This document shows positions 43,122 to 53,928 of a DNA stretch of 64,000 nt, one piece after another. The notes beneath the pieces are model-generated. The model saw only the letters and a list, made by a program, of their open reading frames with translations. It was not told the DNA's origin and made no database searches. Within the stretch, counting starts at the first letter, position 1. The number at the start of each line of letters is the position of its first letter. This stretch comes from Musa acuminata AAA Group (lineage: Eukaryota; Streptophyta; Magnoliopsida; Zingiberales; Musaceae). The DNA lies in the NCBI RefSeq assembly GCF_036884655.1, contig NC_088355.1, forward strand, positions 25,357,001-25,421,000. The letters run 5' to 3'. The position numbers and the translations under genes are program-made.

Positions 43122-43781
43122 CAAAGCGATCTACATATCATGCTTTCCTTTATATGCTTGTATAATTGATTTCCTATCACTCACTATTGGAAAATAACAT
43201 GAACCTAATAAAGGCATGAACAAGTATCACACTTATGCTCAAAATTTACTTATATTATTCTCCTGGTATCACAATTACCACACTTTTTGTTGATGACAAA
43301 GGGGGAGAAATATATGAGTATCAATGCTATGCTATGCCTTGTTTGTATCGTGTCAAGATATCATCAAACAAAAACTTGTATCGTAATTTTACGTATTGAT
43401 ATCTTACCATGTGATGAAATGCAATAATTGCTAAAGCATTTGAAATGTGTGCATCATGTAATGATATTAAAATCTTTCTTCGCAGTTTTACATGTTGACA
43501 TCTTACAATATGATGAATTGCTACTATTACCATCATTCAAACTTGTAATGTAAAATTTGAAAATGAATGTCAAGCCTTGACATCATCTTTAGAGAGAAAC
43601 ATCATGATGGGAATCATGATGGGAGTATTGATAAGTTTAAATGATTTTAACTTATCAATATGTCTCTTGAATTTAAAGGTTTTGAATTCAAGAATAACTT
43701 ATCTCAAGTATGGCATATAGATAGGGGGAGTTAAGGTTAACTCCATTATCAATTGATTGTCATCATCAAAAAGGGGGAGAT
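43122..43781 (+). other. Post-pol internal region of element D, part 2, with polypurine tract
   Basis: AT-rich. GACAAAGGGGGAGAAA at about 43298, GATAGGGGGAG at about 43720, and the final tract AAAAAGGGGGAGA at about 43768-43780 directly before the LTR. No gene seen. Confidence 0.78.
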
Positions 43782-44537
43782 TGTTGAATCTCGGATTTTG
43801 ATGATGAAGTCAATTGTCATTTGTTATCTAATCTATATGTTGAGATAAGTGTGCAGGATTAACTATGATGAAAGTAAGATATATAGCAGGAGTTGCGCTA
43901 GAATCAAGACAATGATCAGGTTGGGAGTTCGAGAGTTCGACGGAAGTTCGGACAGTCGTCGGAGGTTCTGCGGGAACAAATCCGAGAAGTCATGAGCTTG
44001 CCAAAGAAGCTCGTCGGAACTCGCCAAGTGGATCGTCCCAAGTCCAGGAGTTTGCCGGAAGTCCGTAGGAGCATCACCGAGGGTTCATCGGATGATCGAC
44101 GAAAGTTCATCGGAAGAAGCGATTGACGCAACGGAGCAAGTTGCCGTAAATGTCTTAGGAAATATCATAGTTAGCACAATGATTAAGTTGGAAATGGGAG
44201 GTAATCCCATTAACTTAATCTTGGGGCAATTGGGCCCCTGAAAAACCCAAATTGGGCCGAATGGATCAACCCATTCGGACCCTGATTTTTGCCAGGCAGT
44301 TGAACCGCCCTTGTCAGGCGATGGCACCGCCTAAGCTCGGTCTTCGAGCTCTGGCAGGAGGTGCAACCGCCCCTGACAGGAGGTGGCACCGCCCAGAGGC
44401 TCAGTCTTCGAGCTCTGCTAGTTGGTGCAACAGCCTCAGTCAGGGGGTGCAACCGGTAGATCCCGAAATTCCGGGAATTGACAATTTTGAGCTCGAAATT
44501 CAAACTGGGTTGGGGCCTATAAATACCCCACCCTTTC
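43782..44537 (+). repeat. 3' LTR of element D, part 1
   Basis: Starts TGTTGAATCTCGG. It lacks the GGATGCTTCGATCAGG block of other members and reaches GGATTAACTATGATG early, so it is a shorter-LTR subfamily. Degenerate palindrome array 44292-44462; TATA at 44518-44525. Cut by element E after CTTTC (44533-44537). Confidence 0.85.
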
Positions 44538-46030
44538 TATTGGGAAATCATCGGGGGTGACATCATATGCGCAGCGGAAGAACAAGAAAACAAAAATCCC
44601 CGATTCCCAAAAAAATGTTCGTCGCCGTGCGAAGATTGGTGCTCAAAAAATCCGCAAAACACAAAACTGCGTATAGAGATTGTGTTACCTAGGGAGATCG
44701 TATATCCCTGTTTCCTTCCAGATCCTTAGGAGAGGGTGAAGGAGGTCAAGCGTCCTCCTCTCTAGCGGTGATCCACACAGCAGGGTTGCGACGACGCTCC
44801 TCAAAACTCCAGGCCTACTCTGAGGTGGAGAGGGAGAGGAGAATAGGAAAGGCAAGCAAAGACTCTAGCCTATGAGGCTGTGAATCCCTCCTATTTATAG
44901 AGATTTCGAGTCAAAACCCTAATGGGTCCTTCCCTATTGGGTATTGGATCTGCATCCAATAAGACAAGGGCTCCGTCGGATATCTCATATCCGAACCTCT
45001 ACTCATCGCAATGCCTACCATATGTGTGTGACCCTCTAGGCCCAATATCGAGCTGGCCGTGAGTCATACCTGTCAGAACTCCTTCTAACTCAGTGAATTA
45101 TTATCTCTGTAATAATTCACTCGACTCATCGACTACGAACGTACTAGGCCACTACGCCGTAGTCCCAAGACGATACAGGGGAATCCAATCCATTGGACCT
45201 GTCTGTCCTCAGTTACCATGTACCTATAGTCCCTCATCCATCTAATATCCCAGAGACCGTATATCGAGCATGGTGCTGTCAGACCCATACGGTTTCTACT
45301 CGAGTCTCGCTCTAATCGGATTCTCCCGGAGAACTCTTTCTCTCTCAACCCGAATGACCCTGGCCAGGGATTTGTCTGAGCAAGAACACATGAGATATTC
45401 CTCTCATGACGCCGAGAGTGGATGATCCTCTATCGACACTCAATAGCCCTCGTAAGGTCGACTACCACTCCCAATGACCAGCTATACTAGATCCGGGACA
45501 GCCAAACCTATAAGTCTGGTATCAAAGAGTGGATCACTCATACAGGACATCCTTGGTGTCTCAAGTCTAAGGACCAGATACACCACTAGGACTACGGAAT
45601 CGCTGTCTGACAATAAGGCATCATCAACCATCCAGCATTCCGTAAGCGGATCAATCAGTGAACTCATTCTCCAATGAGCACCTGTACTGTATCCTTAGTG
45701 TCCCTACACGAGCAGCTATGAGACCAGCTGCATCCATCATATGGACGGGTATACAGCACACCAGTCTATCCGGTTATCACGATGTCCCTCTCGAGTAACC
45801 TATGACCGGGATTATTTAGGATATGTGTTTAAAGGTGAATCGATCTCATTATCGTGATCTCATCACGATCCGATTCCCATTGCACAAATCCAAGGACATC
45901 ACAATATATATGCATTTATGCAATAGTTATAAAGTGATATACGCCAAAATATAATAAGCAAAAAGATTCTGTATCAAGTCACACGTGCCATCACTCACGT
46001 GATTGGCTTGCTGGGCACCTATGACTAGCA
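44538..46030 (-). repeat. 3' LTR of element E
   Basis: 1493 bp. In sense orientation it runs TGCTAGTCATAGGTGCCC ... CCCAATA. Adjacent plus-strand ATCTCCCACTTGACC is the polypurine tract in reverse. It contains the imperfect dyad AGTGAATTATTATCTCTGTAATAATTCACT near 45090-45120. Confidence 0.92.
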
Positions 46031-46222
46031 ATCTCCCACTTGACCTAAAGCCAATCACCTATGTGTTTGATCCCCATCAGACCCCTGTGACGCTCAAAGA
46101 CAATCTGAGACAACGGCTTTGTCAGTGGATCTACAATGTTATCTTCGGATGGAACTCTTTCCACTGCTACATCTCCTCGGGTTACGATCTCTCTTATAAG
46201 CTGGAACCTCCTCAGAACACTT

Positions 46223-47580
46223 CTAATGAGACCCAGGTCCCCTTATTTGAGTAATCACCCCATAGTTGTCGCAATATAAGGAAGTCGACTTGTCGCTATC
46301 TGTATCGACTCCCAAATCTGTGATGAACTTCTTCATCCAGACTCCCTCCTTTGCTGCATCTGATGCAGCAATGTACTCCGCCTCTGTGGTCGAGTCAGCA
46401 GTGGTATCTTGCTTGGAACTCTTCCAGCACACTGCTCCTCTCCATTCAAGGTGTACACATACCCTGAATTCGACTTGCTATCATCGACATCAGACTGAAA
46501 ACTTAAATCAGTGTAGCCTTCAACATTAAGGCTATTACCTCCATATACTAGCAAAAGATCCTTCTTCTCAAGTACTTAAGGATACACTTTACTGCTTTCC
46601 AGTGCTCCAAGCCTGGATCCGCTTGATACCTGCTCGTGACACTCAGAGCATGCGCTATATCAGGCCTAGTACATAGCATGGCATACATGATAGACACTAT
46701 TGCTGAGGCATAAGGTATCATATTCATGTTTGTCCTTTGGAATTTTCCATGTCAAACCTTTTGACAATGGTTTATATGTACCTGGACTGTGACAAGCCAA
46801 GCATCCTCTTGGATCTATCTCTATAGATTCTAATCCCCAAGATATAGGATGCTTCCCCTAAGTCCTTTATGGAGAAGTGTCTAGATAACCAAGTCTTTAC
46901 TGTGGATAGCATTCCTACGTCATTCCCAATGATGAGGATGTCATCCACATATAACACCAAAAAGGTGATAGCGCTCCCACTTACCTTCCTGTACACACAA
47001 GGCTCATCTTCGTTCTTAACGAAGTCATAAGATCTGATTGACTCATCAAATCTTATGTTCCAACTTCGGGAAGCTTGCTTTAGTCCATAAATGGATTTAA
47101 GCAACCTACACACTTTATCTGGGTAGTTCTTGGACACGAATCCCTCAGGTTGCATCATATATACCTCCTCCTCGAGGTTCCCATTGAGGAATGCAGTTTT
47201 CACATCCATCTGCCAGATCTCATAATCATAGTGTGCTGCAATAGCCAATAGAATTCTGATGGATTTTAGCATTGCTACGGGTGAGAAGGTTTCGTCGTAG
47301 TCAACACCTTACCTTTGACGATACCCTATAGCCACTAGCCTTGCTTTATAGGTCTCTACCTTTCCATCTACTCCGATCTTTTTCTTAAAGATTCATTTGC
47401 AACCGATGGGTACAATACCTTCGGGCGCATCAACTAGGTTCCAAACCTTATTGGAGTACATAGAATCCATCTCAGAATTCATGGCTTCTTGCCACTTCCC
47501 GGAGTCTATACTCATAATAGCCTCCTCGTAGGTTTGAGGATCAATATCCTCAGCATCCTCTCCTCTAATATGTCCCACAT
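46223..47580 (-). pseudogene. Copia RT-RNase H region of element E
   Basis: On the minus strand, frame 47578-47393 (QTYEEAIMSIDSGKWQEAM, the RT lead-in), then 47272-46772 with WQMDVKTAFLNGNLEEEVYM, KSIYGLKQASRSWN and the catalytic LYVDD (about 46940). RNase H follows at 46554-46223 with GYTDLSFQSDVDDSKSNSGY and STTEAEYIAASDAAKE. Stops and frameshifts separate the frames, including one at about 47290-47395. Confidence 0.9.
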
Positions 47581-47636
47581 ATCTCTCAGGAGGGTGAGAT
47601 ACTCTATCAGACCTGCGTAAAGTTGAAACTTGTGTA

Positions 47637-48986
47637 TTAAGTACCTGAACAGACTCGGGCTGTAGAGTGGTGGCTTGAGCTTGGTTCTCTAACTTCGCTC
47701 AACTCTATCATTCTCCCACTGTCTCCGCCAAGAATGTGTTCCTTCTCCAGGAACACTGCTCTCTTAGCTACAAAGACCTTTTGGTCCTCGAGATGATAGA
47801 AGTAATACCCACAAGTTTCCTTGGGGTATCCCACAAATATGCATCGCTCTGTCCTTGATTCTAACTTATCGGGGTTGTGTCTTTTAACGTGGGCTGGGCA
47901 GCCCCAAATCTTAACAACCTTAAGATCAGGCTTCTTCCCTTTCCATATCTCATATGGTGTAGACACTACCGACTTAGTTGGAACTCTGTTCAGAAGGTAA
48001 GCTGCGGTTTCTAGGGCATATCCCCAGAATGAGATGGGTAGGTCAGCGAAACTCATCATGGACCGTACCATATCTAATAAAGTACGATTTCTTCTTTCAA
48101 AGACACCATTGAGTTGAGGTGTGTAAGGAGGTGTCCATTGGGATAATATCCCATAGTCCTTGAGGAACTGAGTAAACTCTGTACTTAAGTACTCATCTCC
48201 TCGATCTGATCGAAGAGTTTTGATACTCTTTCCAGTCTAGTTCTCCACCTTATTCTTATACTCTCCGAATTTCTCAAAGGCCTCGGACTTGTACTTCATT
48301 AAGTACATATATCCATACCTTGAGAAATCATCAGTAAATGTAATGAAGTAGGAGTAACCTCCAATGGCATGAGTTGACATGGGTCCACATACATCACTAT
48401 GTATGAGTTCCAACAACTCAGTGGCTCTCTCTCTAGTTCCACTAAATGGAGAGTTGGTCAATTTTCCATGAATGCAAGGCTCATAAGTTGCATAAGACAT
48501 ATAGTCAAATGGATCTAGATATCCATCATTTAGCAACTTTTGAATCCTTCTTTCATGGATGTGACGTAGCCTACAATGTCACAAGTATGCACTGTTCAAC
48601 TCATCTCATTTCCTTTTGGACACATTTACATTCATGATATGTGGAGTGGTGTCTAACATAAATAAACCATTATGCAATGTTCTTTTCGTGATGATCTTAT
48701 CATCTAATAATATCGAACAACCATTGTTCTCAAAAACAAATTTATATCCACTAACTGTTAAACATGAAATGGAGATAATGTTTTTGATAATAGAAGGAAC
48801 AAAATAACATGCATCTAATGCAATAAAAGCTCCACTAGGCAGATGTAGGGCGACCTCGCCAACAGCTAATAAAGCAACTTTTGCTCCATTACCCATCTTG
48901 GGGTCCATCTTGCCTCTCTCTAGTCTCCTAGGCCTTGCCAGAACCTGCACAAAATTGCATATATGATAAGCACTACCGGTATCCAA
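47637..48986 (-). pseudogene. Copia protease-integrase region of element E
   Basis: Minus-strand frame 48986-48606 starts at the protease motif MDTGSAYHIC and runs to LHNGLFMLDT. A GAG-pre-integrase segment follows near 48580. Frame 48536-48237 carries LLELIHSDVCGPMSTHAIGGYSYFITFTDDFSRYGY, the first part of the integrase core, ending in a stop at KVEN. The core continues (SDRGDEYLSTEF) and frame 48071-47637 has SMMSFADLPISFWGYALETAAYLLNRVP and FVGYPKETCGYYFY. Catalytic acids D and D are visible. Confidence 0.9.
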
Positions 48987-49088
48987 TACCTATGTGTTAT
49001 CATAAGAGTCTGACAAATGGAGACTGATTATGAATGTACCTGAAGCTTCATTAAGCTTTTGTTTCGCCCTTTCTGCAAGGTACTCTTT

Positions 49089-49859
49089 TCAGTTTCTCTT
49101 CCAATGCCCATCTTTACCACAGTGGAAGCACTGGCCTTTGTCCTTTGCTGGGTCTTTCTTAGCAATCTTTGCTTTACCTTGTTTTCCCTTGCCCTTTCCC
49201 TTCTTAAGGGACCTTTCTGCTTTCCTTTTCTTTCTGGTCTCACCAGTGTAGAGAACTGGCTTCTCTTTCTTAATAGTACTCTCTGCCTCCCTCAACATAT
49301 TGAGGAGCTCTAGGAGAGTCACCTCAAGCTTGTTCATATTAAAATTCATTATGAACTGTGAAAAAGAATTTGGTAGGGACTGAAGCACAATGTCCACACA
49401 CAAGTTATCCTCTAGGACCATTCCTAGACCTGTGAGTTTCTCTATCCACTCAATCATCTTTAGGACATGGTTCTGAACCGGTGTCCCCTCAGTCATCCTA
49501 GCGCGGAAAAGGCTCTTGGATATCTCATATCGTTAAGTCCTTCCCTGTTCCTCAAACAATTTGCGGACATGTAGGAGAATGGATCTGGCATCCATCTTTT
49601 CATGTTGTCTCTGTAACTCTGGAGTCATAGAGCCCAACATATAGCACTGAGCAAGAGTGGAGTCATCAATGTACTTCACGTAGCGAGCGATCTCATCCTC
49701 ACTTGCCCCTTCTTCGGGAGTAGGCATCACTGTATCAAGGACGTACATGATTTTCTACGCTGTGAGAACAATTCTCAAGTTACGGAGCCAATCCGTATAA
49801 TTTGGACCAATGAGGCGGTTGACATCAAGTATGCCACGTAAGGGATTTGAAAGCGACAT
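49089..49859 (-). pseudogene. gag: Copia GAG of element E
   Basis: Start at 49859 (MSLSNPLRGILDVNRLIGPN). A TAG at 49755-49757 stops it after 34 codons; the frame reopens at MYVLDTVMPTPEEG and has another lesion near 49533. Frame 49496-49089 ends in the zinc knuckle [13 protein letters not shown], where the last cysteine codon position is TGA. So the knuckle is lost and the frame ends exactly there. LTR neighbours and order fix it as gag. Confidence 0.88.
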
Positions 49860-50065
49860 TTTCTGAAAATAAAGATGTAGCAAAAATGAATAACATGCAG
49901 ATTTTGCAAGAAATAAACTATCAAGATATGGACTTCTATCTTAATATGCTCCCACTATTTTACTATCGAGTCACGCGACACCCTCAGCACGTAAAACGGA
50001 AGTCTCCGGCAGACTTCTAGTGGGGATCAGGATCCAATCAGCGTCTTAGTGTAACCTCGAGGGAC

Positions 50066-50357
50066 TCGACCAATCACACTAAGCCTAAAAGGTAGGCAAC
50101 TCTTGCCGATCACAACTCCTTGTGATTCCCGTCCTGTTCGACCTCCGAATCACCATGGCCTCGAGGGACTCGACCAACCATGATGCTCGGTTAAGTCAAC
50201 ACCTTCGTTACAAGATGAGTCTGATTTGATGATATACCCTCGAGGGACTCGACCAAGCATACCATGCCCTTAGGTCACCGGTGATATCTCTATGTCGTAA
50301 GCAAGATAGTGAATCGCGATATAGGTGAGTCTCGAGGGACTCGACCAACTCAACCTA
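50066..50357 (-). repeat. Spaced CTCGAGGGACTCGACC repeats in E leader
   Basis: Four near-identical 17-18 base units at about 50067, 50160, 50242 and 50331. Each contains TCGAG-GGA-CTCGA, a 5-bp stem with a 3-base loop, separated by 80-95 bp of unrelated sequence. Element G has four decayed equivalents at 62953-63245. Confidence 0.85.
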
Positions 50358-51545
50358 CACCGGGAATCGTTCATACTCATAACGATGGAAGGCCATGTGG
50401 GTCAATCTAATTGCCTCACGTTTACCGACTTAATATTATCGAGAGATGTTTCTATAATTTGGTCTCCTAATATGACATGTTATACATATCTTGTATGTGT
50501 ATAAGCAATCACATCAGATGATCATGGATCACAACCTAATATGATTAGGCCCGAGCTAGTAGGCCTAATCACTCACATCAAGATCTATGTGTGCAACGGT
50601 GCATCTCCATGCACTGTGATCGTCCATCTCGTCCACGTCGGTTCCGTCGACATCTTGATGCATTTCCATGCATCACGATCGTCCGTCTCGTGGGTCCCGC
50701 TATTGCATCCACGCTCCCGCTGCGCCTCCTCATGTGATTACAACTTAATCATAGGCACGCAGACCAGACAATAAACGAGAAATATAATGGAGGTTCGTAT
50801 ACCTCAACAATAATAATCACAATTACACACATCACACGGTCCATGATCATCCGTCCACACATCATACATCACATGTATAAATAATCATCATCATGTAGGA
50901 CTACTAGATAATAATAAAAATAATAATCAACTAAACCTTTTAATTAATTAATATTTTCCTGAAATCAGGGACATGTAGGGAATTTCTCAATTCCTAAGGG
51001 TATTTTCGTAATTTGGACAAAAGACAGAAAATGGAATTTCTCAAATTCCGTGGGGCAAAACTGTCTTTTGCCCAGAAAACCCTAATACCCTTTCCCCTTT
51101 TCGCCCTGTGCGGCAGGGCGAGGGCACTGCCCTCGCCTACAGGCGGCACGCCCGCTAGCGGCGCTGCCGCTGCAGGTGGGCTCCCCCGCGGGCGCCGCTG
51201 CCTCCGCAGGCGGTGCTGTCCCGCCGGGCAACCGCCCCTGTAGGGGGGGGGGGGGGGGGGGGTTTCGCCGTCGGGAGCAGCGGCGGTAGGCGTCGCTGCC
51301 CTGCGGCGCCTCTGCCCGTGGGTTGCCAGCCCCGCCAGCAGCAAGGCTGCTGCAAGCAGGCCTCCGACCGGCTACTGTAGACGCAGCCCCTGTGCTGCCC
51401 GCCTTCGGCTGCGCTTCACGCACGCAGATCGAGGGCAGCAACTGTTGCTGCCCTTTCTCGCTTTTGCGTCAACGATTTTGACGTCAAAATTCTTCCTAAA
51501 CACAACACACGCAGTTCAAAACCAATCATTCGCATGAACAACCTG

Positions 51546-51557
51546 GCTCTGATACCA
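51546..51557 (-). promoter_or_regulatory. Primer binding site (tRNA-iMet type), element E
   Basis: Plus strand GCTCTGATACCA, reverse complement of TGGTATCAGAGC, next to the LTR edge at 51559. Confidence 0.9.
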
Positions 51558-51558
51558 C

Positions 51559-53050
51559 TGTTGGGAAATCATGGGGGGCGACATCATATGCGCAGCGGAA
51601 GAACATGAAAACAAAAATCCCCGATTCCCAAAAAAATGTTCGTCGTCGTGCGAAGATTGGTGCGCAAAAAATCCGCAAAACACAAAACTGCGTATAGAGA
51701 TTGTGTTACCTAGGGAGATCGTATATCCCTGTTTCCTTGTAGATCCTTAGGAGAGGGTGAAGGAGGTCAAGCGTCCTCCTCTCTAGTGGTGATCCACACA
51801 GTAGGGTTGCGACGACGCTCCTCAAAACTCTAGGCCTACTCTGAGGTGGAGAGGGAGAGGAGAATAGGAAAGGCAAGCAGAGACTCTAGCCTATGAGGTT
51901 GTGAATCCCTCCTATTTATAGAGATCCCGTGTCAAAACCCTAATGGGTCCTTCCCTAGTGGGTATTGGATCTGCATCCAATAAGACAAGGGCTCCGTCGG
52001 ATATCTCATATCCGAACCTCTACTCATCGCAATGCCTACCATATGTGTGTGACCCTCTAGGCCCAATATCGAGCTGGCCGTGAGTCATACCTGTCAGAAC
52101 TCCTTCTAACTCAGTGAATTATTATCTCTGTAATAATTCACTCGACTCATCGACTACGGACGTACTAGGCCACTACGCCGTAGTCCCCAGACGATCCAGG
52201 GGAATCCAATCCATTGGACCTGTCTGTCCTCAGTTACCATGTACCAATAGTCCCTCATCCATCTAATATCCTAGAGACCATATATCGAGCATGATGCTGT
52301 CAGACCCATATGGTTTCTACTCGAGTCTCGCTCTAATCGGATTCTCCCGGAGAACTCTTTCTCTCTCAACCCGAATGACCCTGGCTAGGGATTTGTCTGA
52401 GCAAGAACACATGAGATATTCTTCTCATGACGCCGAGAGTGGATGATCCTCTATCGACACTCAATAGCCCTCGTAAGGTTGACTACCACTCCCAATGACC
52501 AACTGTACTAGATCTGGGACAGCCAAACCTATAAGTCTGGTATCAAAGAGTGGAGCACTCATACAGGACATCCTTGGTTCTCAAGTCTAAGGACCAGATA
52601 CACCACTAGGACTACGGAATCGCTATCTGACAATAAGGCATCATCAACCATCCAGCATTTCGTAAGCGGATCAATCTGTGAACTCATTCTCCAATGAGCA
52701 TCTATACTGTATCCTTAGTGTCCCTACATAAGCAGCTATGAGACCAGCTGCATCCATCATATGGACGGGTATACAGCACACCAGTCTATCCGGTTATCAC
52801 GATGTCCCTCTCGAGTAACCTATGACTGGGATTATTTAGGATATGTGTTTAAAGGTGAATCGATCTCATCATCGTGATCTCATCACGATCCGATTCCCAT
52901 TGCACAAATCCAAGGACATCACAATATATATGCATTTATGCAATAGTTATAAAGTGATATGCGCCAAAATATAATAAGCAAAAAGATTCTGTATCAAGTC
53001 ACACGTGCCATCACTCACGTGATTGGCTTGCTGGGCACCTATGACTAGCA
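51559..53050 (-). repeat. 5' LTR of element E
   Basis: 1492 bp, ends TGTTGGGAAATC and ATGACTAGCA on the plus strand. Differs from the 3' LTR by scattered substitutions, mostly transitions by eye. Ends at 53050, followed by CTTTC. Confidence 0.92.
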
Positions 53051-53055
53051 CTTTC

Positions 53056-53565
53056 AGCACTGAAAGAGCACCAAAAACACACCGAAATCCTGATCTTATT
53101 CTGTGATTTTTAGAGCTCAAAATTGTTGTAATGGCCAAAAGTTCTTCTCCCTCTTTTCTTCCAAGTTCTGATCTTTAAAGAGAGGAGAGAAAATTGTGTA
53201 AGGGTTGTCTCCTAAGCCCGTCAAAAGGAGTGAAACTGTAAAAGGGTGGTTGGCCTTCGCCTATTGAAGGAAGGCCTTTAGTAGTCGTCGGTGACCTCGT
53301 CGGTGGAGGAAGCCAAAAGTGGATGTAGGTCATGATTGACTGAACCCCTCTAAATCTTGGTTTGCATTTACTTTGAGCATCTTATCCTTACTGCAAACCT
53401 CCTCAATAGCTTACTGCCTTCTGCACATTTACGATCGTGTTTTAAAGTTCAGTATTTTTCGAATCGGTGTTTAGACGTAAATCAGTTTTATCGTACGAAC
53501 ATCATATTTCAGTTTGTGCTTACATTTTAACTTTCATCATAACTGCAAACTGCCTTTATAGATTT
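53056..53565 (+). repeat. 3' LTR of element D, part 2
   Basis: Resumes downstream of D's TATA box with CACTGAAAGAGCACC and the leader block GAGAGGAGAGAAAAT. It carries one TTTAGACGTAAA unit and stops at GATTT (53561-53565), where F inserted. Confidence 0.85.
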
Positions 53566-53905
53566 TGTTAGAACCCTTGCAGATTCTAAACTTGGGGTTG
53601 ATCTCTTTAGGGAATCGGCCTCCTTGGAACTCTATAGGGGTTCCTCCCTCCAAGTTGCTGCTCAAAGGCTATAGAAAAGATTCATCTATTGCTTATGAAA
53701 AGAGAAGGAATACATGGCTATTTATAGGGCTTCTAAACCCTAACTTCTAATAGGACTCCTACTTAAGACTCTTACTTCTAACAAACTCTTAATAGGACTC
53801 CTACTCAAGACTCCTATTCCCTTACAACTCCTAATTCTTCTCTAAGAAAAAACTCATACATGAATGCCCCTCTCAATTAGGACTCTCCAAGCTAGAGTCC
53901 TAACA
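53566..53905 (-). repeat. 3' LTR of element F
   Basis: 340 bp, plus-strand TGTTAGAACCC to GAGTCCTAACA, with a single terminal hairpin module. The reverse polypurine tract follows (GACCCGCCCTCTTC). Confidence 0.9.
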
Positions 53906-53928
53906 GACCCGCCCTCTTCAAATCAGCC

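Larger units (their letters stand above)
49860..51558 (-). other. Long 5' leader of element E
   Basis: No supported gene. Nearest gag (50040-50360) are four spaced units of TCGAGGGACTCGACCAA. Further out, 51090-51450 is very GC-rich with a run of 21 G at 51242-51262 on the plus strand. Open frames in the GC-rich part (proline, alanine and arginine rich) are composition artefacts. Confidence 0.75.
44538..53050 (-). mobile_element. Ty1/copia retrotransposon, reverse strand (element E)
   Basis: 8.5 kb with LTRs 44538-46030 and 51559-53050, flanked by CTTTC at 44533-44537 and 53051-53055. Read on the minus strand the order is LTR, iMet primer site, 1.7-kb leader, gag, protease, integrase, RT, RNase H, polypurine tract, LTR. 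Integrase before RT makes it copia. Many stops and shifts make it non-functional, though the LTRs are still close. The left LTR edge reads TATTGGG instead of TGTTGGG, a point change. Confidence 0.93.

Noticed and set aside
45084..45125. Terminator-like or regulatory dyad AGTGAATTATTATCTCTGTAATAATTCACT in E LTR
   Set aside because: A clear inverted repeat, but isolated within a eukaryotic LTR with no supporting context for a specific function. Noted only in the LTR entry.
50066..50357. CRISPR array made of the spaced 17-18 base motif
   Set aside because: Only four units, spacers of 80-95 bp, no cas genes, and located in a copia leader.
51013..51441. Proline/alanine/arginine-rich ORFs in the GC-rich leader of E
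   Set aside because: Open on both strands because of GC richness. Located in the retrotransposon leader, with homopolymer runs.
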